Assembly: GCF_002135375.1 (NCBI RefSeq)
Contig: NZ_NEGH01000004.1
Span: 161,043 to 225,042, forward strand
Reading direction: 5' to 3'
Origin: Acinetobacter sp. ANC 4558
GTDB taxonomy: Bacteria; Pseudomonadota; Gammaproteobacteria; Pseudomonadales; Moraxellaceae
Length of the DNA stretch: 64,000 nucleotides
Positions 55,367-63,808 of the stretch are shown in pieces (position 1 is the first letter of the stretch; every line of letters starts with the position of its first letter). The notes under the pieces are model-generated. The model was not told the DNA's origin. It searched no databases and saw only the letters and a program-made list of their open reading frames with translations. Both the position numbers and the translations under genes were made by a program.

Positions 55367-56362
55367 ATGAAAAAAATATTAATAGGTGTGCTGACGACAG
55401 TATCGTTAGGAATGGTTGGGTGCAGTTCATCAAGTGAAGAAAATAAAGCTCAGAAAGAAACGCATCACACGCAAAATTTAAAGGGTGTCGAATTAAAAGT
55501 AGGTGATCAAAAGGGGAATATGCGTGCCCAATTAGAAGCTTCAAAATTATTAGATGGAATTGATTATAAAATTTCATGGTATGAATTCCCTGCAGCAGCG
55601 CCCGTTGCTGAAGCCCTTAATGTGAATGCGATTGATATTGGCTATTTAGGAGATGCTCCTTTTATATTTGCAAATGCCAATGGTGGACATACGCGTGCAA
55701 TCGCAGTCAATCGCTATGATCCTTACGCAGTTGCGTTATTGGTTCCTAAAAATAGTCCAATCAAAACTATTCAAGATTTAAAAGGTAAAACAGTAACAGC
55801 AAACAAAGGATCAATCGGGCAGTTGGTCACATTACGTGCTTTGGAACGAGCAGGATTGAATGCAGAAGATATTCAGTTTAAATTTTTACCACCATCAGAT
55901 GGAAAGTTGGCTGTAGTGAATGGTTCGGTCGATGTTTGGGCAGTTTGGGATCCATATACTGCTTATGCAGAAGTGATTGATGGTTTTCGTATCGTTGAAA
56001 ATGGTCGAGGTCTATATTCTGGTTTCACCTTCTTAGCAGCGACAGAAAAAGCATTGCAAGATCAACAAAAACGAATTGCTATTCAAGATTTTATTTACCG
56101 TTTAGAAGAATCTCAAGAATGGGTAAATCAGAATTATGAGTCTTTTGGTAAAGACTTGGCACGCATAACGGGTATTCCTGAAGAACCTTCAACACTTGCG
56201 TTTAAACGTAAAAATGCAAAATGGACCGCAATTACAGATGATGTCATTAGCACATCACAAGAAACGGCAGACTTTTATCAAAAGCATCAATTATTAAATA
56301 AAAAAGTTGATGTTAGCGGTTTATTTGATCGTGAGTTTAAAACCAAAAAGACTGGGAATTAA
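55367..56362 (+). CDS. Orphan SsuA-like sulfonate-binding lipoprotein
   Basis: The 331-residue protein begins with a lipoprotein signal (MKKILIGVLTTVSLGMVGC) and has the SsuA/TauA binding fold: LKVGDQKGNMRAQLEAS, WYEFPAAAPVAEALNVNAIDIGYLGDAPFIF, GKTVTANKGSIGQLVTLRAL and GSVDVWAVWDPYTAYAE. It collects aliphatic sulfonates or sulfate esters. No permease or ATPase accompanies it, so it may deliver to the transporter encoded at 44161-45731 or to one elsewhere. It ends one base before the dioxygenase start. Confidence 0.9.
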   Translation: MKKILIGVLTTVSLGMVGCSSSSEENKAQKETHHTQNLKGVELKVGDQKGNMRAQLEASKLLDGIDYKISWYEFPAAAPVAEALNVNAIDIGYLGDAPFIFANANGGHTRAIAVNRYDPYAVALLVPKNSPIKTIQDLKGKTVTANKGSIGQLVTLRALERAGLNAEDIQFKFLPPSDGKLAVVNGSVDVWAVWDPYTAYAEVIDGFRIVENGRGLYSGFTFLAATEKALQDQQKRIAIQDFIYRLEESQEWVNQNYESFGKDLARITGIPEEPSTLAFKRKNAKWTAITDDVISTSQETADFYQKHQLLNKKVDVSGLFDREFKTKKTGN

Positions 56363-56363
56363 A

Positions 56364-56921
56364 ATGACACAGCAATTACACGCTTTACAACCCGTCATTC
56401 AGCTCATTGAAGCGGGCTTGACTCAAAATCTTGAAGAGTCTCTTTTAATTGCTTCATTTTTACCGAAATTTCAAGAGCTCTTAAAGGATTCGGCATGGCT
56501 CAATGCACAGTTTAAGCAAGCGCACCCAGAACATTATCAACAGTATCTTTTGTATCTTGATCCCTTAGAACGTTTTTCAATTGTCAGTTTTGTTTGGGGA
56601 GAAGGACAAAAAACGCCCATTCATAATCATGAGGTGTGGGGAGTGATCGGAGTGTTAGAGGGTGCAGAAATTTCAACTCGGTTTACACATCATAAAGAAG
56701 GTTTATTTCCTGCAATCCAATCAGACTATTTAGCTGTGGGTGAGGTGGATTGGTTCACACCAGAGACAGGTGATATTCATGCAGTAGAAAATGCATTTAA
56801 GGATCAAGTTTCTATTAGCATTCATATTTATGGGGCAAATATAGGAAAAGTTGAACGTTTTATTTATCAAATAGATGGAACAAAAAAGTCTTTTATTTCT
56901 GGATATTCAAATGACAAATGA
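56364..56921 (+). CDS. Thiol dioxygenase (cysteine / 3-mercaptopropionate dioxygenase family)
   Basis: The 185-residue cupin has iron ligands H87 and H89 (TPIHNHEVWGVIGVLEG) and H139 (GDIHAVEN), and the S-x-H-x-Y outer-sphere set S152, H154, Y156 in SISIHIYGANIG. The stretch YQQYLLYLDPLERFSIVSF places a glutamine rather than an arginine at the carboxylate-binding position, which in this family is linked to 3-mercaptopropionate dioxygenases instead of true cysteine dioxygenases. The enzyme oxidises a thiol to a sulfinic acid with O2. It overlaps the rhodanese gene by 11 bases. Confidence 0.86.
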   Translation: MTQQLHALQPVIQLIEAGLTQNLEESLLIASFLPKFQELLKDSAWLNAQFKQAHPEHYQQYLLYLDPLERFSIVSFVWGEGQKTPIHNHEVWGVIGVLEGAEISTRFTHHKEGLFPAIQSDYLAVGEVDWFTPETGDIHAVENAFKDQVSISIHIYGANIGKVERFIYQIDGTKKSFISGYSNDK

Positions 56922-58509
56922 TATTAAAGTGAACACGATTTCTTATACTGAAATTCGTGAAAAATTATTGAATAATGTAGAAATTGCAATCGTTGATTTA
57001 AGAGAAGAGCATATTTTTGCGCAAAATCATCCATTATTTGCAACTAATATTTCTTTATCGCGTTTAGAGCTTGAAATATATAATCGAATTCCTCGGTTAG
57101 ATACGTTGACCGTCATTTATGATGATGGCGATGGTCGTGTCGAGCGTGCTTATCCTAAATTACTAGAGTATGGTTATACAAATATTGCAGTTTTAGAGGG
57201 GGGAGTAGATGCTTGGCAACGCGATGGTGGTGAATTATTTATAGATGTCAATTCTGCAAGTAAAGCATTTGGTGAATGGGTTGAACACATAAAAGCAACA
57301 CCATCATTAAGCGCTGAAGAATTACAGAAAAAAATACAAAATGAAGAAAATATTGTCATTTTAGATGCACGCCGTTTTGATGAATATCAAGTCATGAGCA
57401 TACCTACAGCGATGAGTGTTCCAGGTGCTGAACTTGTATTACGAGCATCATCTTTAGTAAAAGATAAAAATACTACAATTATTGTGAATTGTGCAGGGCG
57501 AACACGCAGTATTATTGGGACACAATCATTAATTAATGCAAAAATACCGCATGCTGTTTTTGCTCTGCGTAATGGAACTATTGGTTGGACTTTAGCAGGA
57601 CAGCAACTTGCTTATGGTCAACAATATTCTTATGAGGATGTCAATATTCAGATTGATACTCAAGCCAAAGAAAATGCGAGAGCACTTGCTGATCAAGCAG
57701 GTGTCATACAAATTAACTCAGAACAGTTCGCTCAATTGCAAGCAGAAAAAACGAGGACAACTTATATTTTTGATGTGCGTACCGAACAAGAATATATTGC
57801 TGGACATATAGCGGGTAGTCGTTGGATTGCTGGTGGGCAGTTAGTACAGGAAACTGATCATTATGCAGCTGTACGAGGTGCGCGCATTGTATTGGTAGAT
57901 GACCAGCAAGTACGTGCAAATATGACAGGTTCTTGGTTGGCTCAAATGAATTGGGAAGTATATGTCCTAAACGATCAAGATATTGCATTGATTGAACAAG
58001 GAAGTTGGAAACCCGTTGTACCTGATATTTCAATTAGTTCTTATCTTCAACCAGAGCAGCTGCAAAAATTAAAACAATTGAAAAATATTGCAATTTTGGA
58101 TTTTACAACAGCTGCAAACTTCAAAAAAGGTCATATCCCAGATGCGCAATGGATTCTAAAAGCAGATATTCCTCAGATATTCGAACAAGGTAAATTTCAA
58201 AATAAAGATGCAATTATTGTGACATGTGGCTCAAGTTTATTAGCGCAATATACGGTTTCTGAAATTCAAGCGTTTTTAAAAGATAATCAAGAGGTATATG
58301 TTTTAGAAGGTGGTAATGCAGCTTGGGTAAATGCAGGATTACCCGTTGAAATGGATATAAATTTGTTATCTGATGAAATTGATCGCTACAAACGGCCTTA
58401 TGAGGGAACAGATAATTCAAAAGATGCAATGCAAGGCTACTTAGATTGGGAGTTTGGTTTAATAGACCAATTGAAAAAAGATGCAACGCATGGATTTCTT
58501 GTGATTTAA
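56911..58509 (+). CDS. Four-module rhodanese-like sulfurtransferase
   Basis: From ATG 56911 the protein has 532 residues with four rhodanese folds at about 10-110, 132-235, 265-370 and 375-480. Only modules 2 and 4 keep the persulfide cysteine: C194 in VNCAGRTRS and C439 in VTCGSSLLAQ. Modules 1 and 3 have aspartates in that loop (around 71 and 330-331) and are likely structural. Such enzymes move sulfane sulfur to acceptors such as cyanide, sulfite or thiols. Coupling with the thiol dioxygenase fits handling of sulfur released from organic thiols. The protein ends with a 50-residue tail outside the domains. Confidence 0.9.
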   Translation: MTNDIKVNTISYTEIREKLLNNVEIAIVDLREEHIFAQNHPLFATNISLSRLELEIYNRIPRLDTLTVIYDDGDGRVERAYPKLLEYGYTNIAVLEGGVDAWQRDGGELFIDVNSASKAFGEWVEHIKATPSLSAEELQKKIQNEENIVILDARRFDEYQVMSIPTAMSVPGAELVLRASSLVKDKNTTIIVNCAGRTRSIIGTQSLINAKIPHAVFALRNGTIGWTLAGQQLAYGQQYSYEDVNIQIDTQAKENARALADQAGVIQINSEQFAQLQAEKTRTTYIFDVRTEQEYIAGHIAGSRWIAGGQLVQETDHYAAVRGARIVLVDDQQVRANMTGSWLAQMNWEVYVLNDQDIALIEQGSWKPVVPDISISSYLQPEQLQKLKQLKNIAILDFTTAANFKKGHIPDAQWILKADIPQIFEQGKFQNKDAIIVTCGSSLLAQYTVSEIQAFLKDNQEVYVLEGGNAAWVNAGLPVEMDINLLSDEIDRYKRPYEGTDNSKDAMQGYLDWEFGLIDQLKKDATHGFLVI

Positions 58510-58542
58510 ATCATCGTTGTATTTTAAAACTCAAATACATCA

Positions 58543-58571
58543 TAGTAGATTGCCATAATTGTAATCTACTA
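58543..58571. repeat. Inverted repeat after the rhodanese gene
   Basis: TAGTAGATT (58543-58551) pairs with AATCTACTA (58563-58571) around 11 bases, 34 bases past the rhodanese stop. There is no following T run, so it is at best a weak terminator. The rest of the gap to 58803 is AT-rich and without a gene. Confidence 0.45.
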
Positions 58572-58803
58572 TATAGATTTGCGTATGCTATTTTATGTTT
58601 GTAGAGGCGATTTAATCTTAATTATTTCTACTGATTAAAATAAAATTGATATAACTTAATAGGCCTGATAGTTTACATTTAATAAAATATTTATAATCTA
58701 TTAAAAATAAATAAATAATTGATAAAAAGTAATTGTTCTTTTGATTTATTAAAGTGGCTTATAGTATGATATAAATGGTCTAAAACCTATTTATGAGTTG
58801 TTG

Positions 58804-60141
58804 ATGGAAGTTAAAACATATTTTTCAGATACATATGAGGTTTTATTTCAATATTTAAAACATGCACAAAGCCGAATAATTATTTCTTTAGAATGGGCAT
58901 TACATTCTGAAATTTACGCGATTTTAAATAAAAAAATTCAAAATAATATTAAATTAGATATAGTTTTAACAAAAGGCCAAATTAATAAAAAAAAATTAAA
59001 ACAAAAAATAATGAAGGAATTAAAAAATAATGTTTTTTGGATTAATTGTGAAGATTATTTTAGCTATCATATAAATGGAAATTTTTGTATTATTAATGAT
59101 GACATTATTTTTAGTTCCTCTGATCTTAATAAGCCAAATAAAATTATTACCGTGGTTAGTGGGAATAAAAAAATAATATTAAATTTTATAAATATCACAT
59201 TCAAGAAAATATATCATCATACTTTAACTATTGAAGATATAAAAAATAAACTTAAAAAAATTACTGAATATATTATATCGAAAAATTTTAAAAATATTGA
59301 ATTTTGTTTGATAAAGTTATACGCAGTTTCAGAGTCATATGGGCTTTGTTTTATATTATTTGATTTGCAAGTTAAAAAGTATAAAGAGGCACTAGAGGCA
59401 ATTAATTTATATTTAATGAAATTTGAAAATGCTATTGTAGTCTATAGTAAAAGTTCATTTGAAATGGATTATCAATTAAAAGTACTTGAACTAAAATTGG
59501 AAATGATTTCTTTAGAAAAGGAAGGATTTGAAAAAAAAATTATTTTTTTTAATGAACAGTATTATAAAAAATTAGATTTTTATATTCAAGAGCTAGAAAG
59601 TGCTAAAAATAAATATTTTGAATTATTAAAAGTTGAAGATAATGATAAAGAAGTTGAAGAAGAGCATTTGGAAAATCATATCAATAACATTTTAGTAAAT
59701 GAAGATGAAAAGAAAGAATTAAAAGAATTATATAGAAAAGTATGTCGACTTTGCCATCCTGATAAAGTAGGTGAAAATAAAAAAGAAGAAGCACATCAAT
59801 TATTTATTGAACTTAATTTGGCTTATAAAGAACAAGATATAAGGCAAATATATCGAATCTATGAACAACTCAAAAATGATCAAGAACTTATAACTGATAA
59901 GTTCTCATTGGATAAATTAGAAATCTTAAATAGAGCAATAAATAGAACACAGTATAATATTAAAAATTCTCTGGATGAGCTATTTAAATTAAAGAATAGT
60001 TATGCAGGTGAAATGCTATTATTAGCAGGAAATTCTAGTGAAGATTGGAATACATATTTTGATGCGGAAAGAAAAGTATTTGAAACTCAAATTCAAGAGA
60101 TATATTTAAATATTAATTTTATTTCTATGATGAAAGCATAA
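58804..60141 (+). CDS. Degenerate PLD-like plus C-terminal J-domain protein
   Basis: The 445-residue frame begins at ATG 58804 (two TTG codons precede it). The N-terminal about 125 residues resemble one half of a phospholipase D-type nuclease, but the catalytic H-x-K motif reads H-I-N-G-N (H89 to N93), so it is probably inactive. A lysine- and asparagine-rich helical and coiled-coil middle follows (about 140-290). A J domain lies at about 305-350 with H318-P319-D320 in YRKVCRLCHPDKVGENK. The C-terminus is helical. J domains stimulate Hsp70 (DnaK) ATPase, so the rest may present a client. It stands alone and is very AT-rich compared with its neighbours, hinting at transfer. Function unknown. 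Confidence 0.75.
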   Translation: MEVKTYFSDTYEVLFQYLKHAQSRIIISLEWALHSEIYAILNKKIQNNIKLDIVLTKGQINKKKLKQKIMKELKNNVFWINCEDYFSYHINGNFCIINDDIIFSSSDLNKPNKIITVVSGNKKIILNFINITFKKIYHHTLTIEDIKNKLKKITEYIISKNFKNIEFCLIKLYAVSESYGLCFILFDLQVKKYKEALEAINLYLMKFENAIVVYSKSSFEMDYQLKVLELKLEMISLEKEGFEKKIIFFNEQYYKKLDFYIQELESAKNKYFELLKVEDNDKEVEEEHLENHINNILVNEDEKKELKELYRKVCRLCHPDKVGENKKEEAHQLFIELNLAYKEQDIRQIYRIYEQLKNDQELITDKFSLDKLEILNRAINRTQYNIKNSLDELFKLKNSYAGEMLLLAGNSSEDWNTYFDAERKVFETQIQEIYLNINFISMMKA

Positions 60142-60457
60142 TTTCTAAGTTTATTATAGTAAGTTTTATTGTTTTAAATATTAATTAACTTAATTTTTTG
60201 TAATTTAATTTTCTGAATATTAAGTATATTTTAGTAGATGTATATAAGTGCATATCATTTGAAAATGAGCCATAATCTTTGTTTTACTCTTTACTAGATT
60301 TTAATATTTTTATTATAGTTTAATGATAATTTGCTAAATGTTTAATCATATAGATCAGACTCCTAGAAAATAGTATGATCGCTTAGATTATGACTATAAG
60401 ATTTGAATTCTTTAGATGTTTATCATTGTGAATATTTTGGCTATAGGGGGAAATACG
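60142..60457. other. Intergenic, convergent gap
   Basis: About 315 AT-rich bases between two converging genes; no gene, clear terminator or repeat was recognised. Confidence 0.4.
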
Positions 60458-62305
60458 TTATTTTAATAGAAATTGTAATAAACTATTTTCTATTGGGCTT
60501 AAAATACGATGACTAAGGTAAGCTAAACGCAGAATTCGGTTTAGATTTGGTTTTAATTCAATAAATCTAACTTTTCCTTGTTCTACCAGTTGTGAGACTG
60601 CTGATTTGGGCAAAATGCTGGCATAGCGACCTTCGATGATCCAATGTTGATTAATATTTAAGCTGTCTGATTGGATTTCTGGCTGCAGTTCAATTCCAAG
60701 GCTTAAACAGTGCTGATCGATTAATAGTCGCATGCCATTGCCTTTTCTAGGTAAGACCAATTGAAAAGCACTTAAATCTCTCCAATCTAACTCAGTCACT
60801 GTCGCATCAATTTTTGTAGGATGAATGACTAAACCCATACTTTCAGGCTTTTGAATAGGTACATGTGAAACCCAAGGTGAATCTGCTTCAATAATCGCTA
60901 AATGTAATTCATGGTTGCGAAGCGCATCTACTAGATAACGATGTCGTTCTTCAACGATTTCTAATCTCACCTGAGGATTTTGTTGTTGCCATTCATTGAC
61001 TTGATTTGCAATAACTTGAACCAGCGTACTTTTACTATCAATGCTTGGCAAAAGCCCTAATGATAAATGTTGTTGTTGGTTGAGGCGTTGACCATCACAA
61101 TATTCGAATAATTTGGTAAAAATATGCTGCATACCTTTACATAATTCGAAATATATTTCCCCAACTTCTGTTTTTAAAATATTGCGAACTCCCATTTTTC
61201 GTTGGAGCAATTTATAACCTAATGTGTATTCCAATTGTTTCAATTGAATACTGAGATTGGATTGGGTCATGAACAAAGATTCTGCCGCAGTACTGATTGA
61301 TCCAGCTTGAATTGTTTGATGTAAATAGCCCCAGTGCTTGAGTTGTGTTTTGGGGATCCAACTGACATTACCTAAATCAGATTGAAAAGCATCTAAATAG
61401 GTGTGTATAAATGTTTCTACAACTGGGTGTTGTCCTTCATGTTGAATTTGCACAAAAGCATGGGGTATAGCTTCAATTTGGCTGATGCGCCAATCGGAAG
61501 CCAGAACTTGTTTATCAATCAGTAGGCGATTAACTAAAAAAGATTTTTTTTGATCATTAGGACGACTTAAGATTTGCCGATAGTCGGTTGTGATATGTTC
61601 AAAAGATAAGTTAGCTGATTCAATGAAAGAAGCAATTTGCTGTAGTAAAATCCAAGGTAAGCGGGGTAGGGATAGCTTTATTTTGGCTAAATCTTTTAAC
61701 GAAAGTATTTCTGGAAGATCCAGTGATTCATGGCTAAGCAAGCACCAACCACCTGCAATACTTTGGTTTGTAGCGCTAGATGTTTTTAACTGCTGTGCCC
61801 AATCGATATGTACCTCACCAATACGAGACCATTTAGGTAACCATTCAGCTGTTTGGCTTTGTCTAATCTCAAAACCGTCGTATGGTAAGGGCCAAATTAA
61901 AATATTCGGATAGTGTTGCTGGCAGGTTTGAATGGCATTTTCGAGTGCTCGGCTCAAACGTCCGCCATAAAAACGTAATGGTAATTTTACTTCTAACCAC
62001 TGAATTGGCTCAGCTAAATCATGTTGATAATGTGTGGCGAAATGTTCAAGGATTAGCGCAGGTAAGATGAATTTACCTAAGGATAATCCTTGTTCGTTGA
62101 CATAAAGCCTTTTACGCAAGCGTTCAAATAGCGGTAGAGACAAAACTTCTTCAAGTTTGCTCAACCGCTCACTTAAATTTGAACGAGAGTAGCCAAGAAT
62201 GTGTGCACTCTGACTGAGGTTGTTGGTATGACAGACCACTAAGTAGTAACTGAGTGCAGACCATTCAATACGATTGAGCTTTGCTGATCGTGGTACTGGC
62301 TTCAT
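60458..62305 (-). CDS. Tandem LysR protein: two complete LysR modules in one chain
   Basis: From ATG 62305, in an ATGA overlap with the MHS transporter stop, the protein is 615 residues, twice the normal LysR length. Module 1: winged helix at about 12-70 (NLSQSAHILGYSRSNLSERL) and a diverged effector domain to about 310. Module 2: winged helix at about 322-380 (GSISTAAESLFMTQSNLSIQLKQLEYTLG) and a clear LysR substrate domain at about 412-612. The boundary is smooth with no stop or frame change, so this is a real fusion. Its coupling to the transporter suggests it controls that gene or the catabolic genes beyond it. An ATG 21 bases upstream is possible but less favoured. Confidence 0.85.
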   Translation of the reverse strand: MKPVPRSAKLNRIEWSALSYYLVVCHTNNLSQSAHILGYSRSNLSERLSKLEEVLSLPLFERLRKRLYVNEQGLSLGKFILPALILEHFATHYQHDLAEPIQWLEVKLPLRFYGGRLSRALENAIQTCQQHYPNILIWPLPYDGFEIRQSQTAEWLPKWSRIGEVHIDWAQQLKTSSATNQSIAGGWCLLSHESLDLPEILSLKDLAKIKLSLPRLPWILLQQIASFIESANLSFEHITTDYRQILSRPNDQKKSFLVNRLLIDKQVLASDWRISQIEAIPHAFVQIQHEGQHPVVETFIHTYLDAFQSDLGNVSWIPKTQLKHWGYLHQTIQAGSISTAAESLFMTQSNLSIQLKQLEYTLGYKLLQRKMGVRNILKTEVGEIYFELCKGMQHIFTKLFEYCDGQRLNQQQHLSLGLLPSIDSKSTLVQVIANQVNEWQQQNPQVRLEIVEERHRYLVDALRNHELHLAIIEADSPWVSHVPIQKPESMGLVIHPTKIDATVTELDWRDLSAFQLVLPRKGNGMRLLIDQHCLSLGIELQPEIQSDSLNINQHWIIEGRYASILPKSAVSQLVEQGKVRFIELKPNLNRILRLAYLSHRILSPIENSLLQFLLK

Positions 62306-63633
62306 TGACTGGCTTTTATACTCCAATTTTCAGTGGGTGTGTTTGAATCTAAGTTAAACATGTAGTGTAAAGCAACTAATCCTACCAGACTTGCAAACAT
62401 TAAATAATATGAAGGTGCCATTGCATCGTAGGTAGATGCCCAAGTGAGCAATGCGGGAGCAAAACCTGCGAAGAAAATAGTGGCTACATTATATGAAATG
62501 GACATTCCTGTTGTCCGTACAGATACAGGGAAAATGCTGGCCAATGCAACAGGAGCAACACCACAGAAAATTGAAACCATAATACAAAATGCAATATGTA
62601 CCATGATGAGTGTGGAGAAGGTTGGGCTATATTGTAGCCATGCAAGTAAAGGATAGCTACCGAGTAAGAGTACGATTGCACCAATACGCAACATTCGAGC
62701 CATACCAAAGCGATCGGCTAAAGAACCTGAAATGACACAGACAACCACCATGAAAATATTACCAATCAAGGATGCAGTAAAGGCTTGGTTGCGTGTGAAC
62801 CCTAAATGGGCACTGCTTGAAGCATAATAGGTTGGCATATAAATGATGAGCGTATAAATACAGACTGCCCATAAAATTGAAAACATGAAACCAAACAGTA
62901 TATGTCTTGGATATTCTTTTAAAATGCTTTTTAAAGATGGTGGTTTTACATGTTGCTGTGCACGTTGCTGAATTTGGAAGTCTTCAGTTTCATCTAGATT
63001 ACGTCGAATATACCAACCAACAGGTACAATCAGTAGACCAATGAGGAAAGGAATACGCCAAGCCCATTCCTGAATTTCAGGGTCTGTAAAATAAGTTGTA
63101 ATGGTCACACCGACTAATGCCGCGAGGATATTAGAAATACCCATGCTGGCTTGTAGCCATGATGCATATACGGCTTGTTTTTCTTTAGGTGCTGATTCAA
63201 CTAAAAAAGCAGTCGCTCCTCCAATTTCTCCACCTGCAGAAAAGCCCTGTAATAGACGTCCAACCAAGAGTAAAATTGGTGCACCAACTCCAATCATCCA
63301 AATTGGTGGAGCAACAGCAATAATAAATGTACCAATCGCCATGAGTGCAATGGTGAGCACAAGTGCAGATTTTCGCCCAACACGATCACCATATAAACCT
63401 AAATATAGTGCACCAAGTGGACGTGCAATAAAGCCCACTGCAAAGATTAAAAAAGTTTTAAATAGGGTAGAGCTTTCATCGCCATCAATAAAAAAACTAT
63501 GTCCAATATAGGTGGCAAAAAAAGCAAATACACTAAAATCATACCATTCTAGTGCATTACCAATGGATGCAGCTGCAACGGCTTTGCCGGGGGACTTCTT
63601 ACTTGAAGTCATATCTTGTTCTATTCGTTCCAT
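62302..63633 (-). CDS. MHS-family (metabolite:H+ symporter) MFS transporter
   Basis: The 443-residue carrier has 12 helices and the MHS pattern: AAASIGNALEWYDFSVFAFFATYIG at the first helix, RPLGALYLGLYGDRVGRKSALV as the loop 2-3 signature and LLQGFSAGGEIGGATAFLVESAP. MHS members import osmolytes or organic acids such as citrate, ketoglutarate or shikimate. AGGAAA six bases before ATG 63633 supports this start. Upstream lies a urocanase-family gene in the same direction, so the substrate may belong to that pathway. Confidence 0.9.
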   Translation of the reverse strand: MERIEQDMTSSKKSPGKAVAAASIGNALEWYDFSVFAFFATYIGHSFFIDGDESSTLFKTFLIFAVGFIARPLGALYLGLYGDRVGRKSALVLTIALMAIGTFIIAVAPPIWMIGVGAPILLLVGRLLQGFSAGGEIGGATAFLVESAPKEKQAVYASWLQASMGISNILAALVGVTITTYFTDPEIQEWAWRIPFLIGLLIVPVGWYIRRNLDETEDFQIQQRAQQHVKPPSLKSILKEYPRHILFGFMFSILWAVCIYTLIIYMPTYYASSSAHLGFTRNQAFTASLIGNIFMVVVCVISGSLADRFGMARMLRIGAIVLLLGSYPLLAWLQYSPTFSTLIMVHIAFCIMVSIFCGVAPVALASIFPVSVRTTGMSISYNVATIFFAGFAPALLTWASTYDAMAPSYYLMFASLVGLVALHYMFNLDSNTPTENWSIKASQ

Positions 63634-63751
63634 GATGTTTCCTGATATTGGAAATAATATTTTCCGTAATGCTATTTCGTAATTTCTTTCCCTAACCTTT
63701 CCCCAATTTTATTGGTTCATTTTTATTTATGGGTATTGAGCATATGAATGA

Positions 63752-63790
63752 TTTGGGTTTATCCAAATTCAAAACCTGGTTAAACCCAAA
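63752..63790. promoter_or_regulatory. Inverted repeat upstream of the MHS transporter
   Basis: TTTGGGTTTA (63752-63761) pairs perfectly with TAAACCCAAA (63781-63790) across a 19-base spacer. It lies between the urocanase-family stop (63809) and the transporter start (63633). No T run follows on the minus strand, so an operator, perhaps for the tandem LysR protein, seems as likely as a terminator. Confidence 0.4.
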
Positions 63791-63808
63791 AGTCATGCCA
63801 GTTATGGT

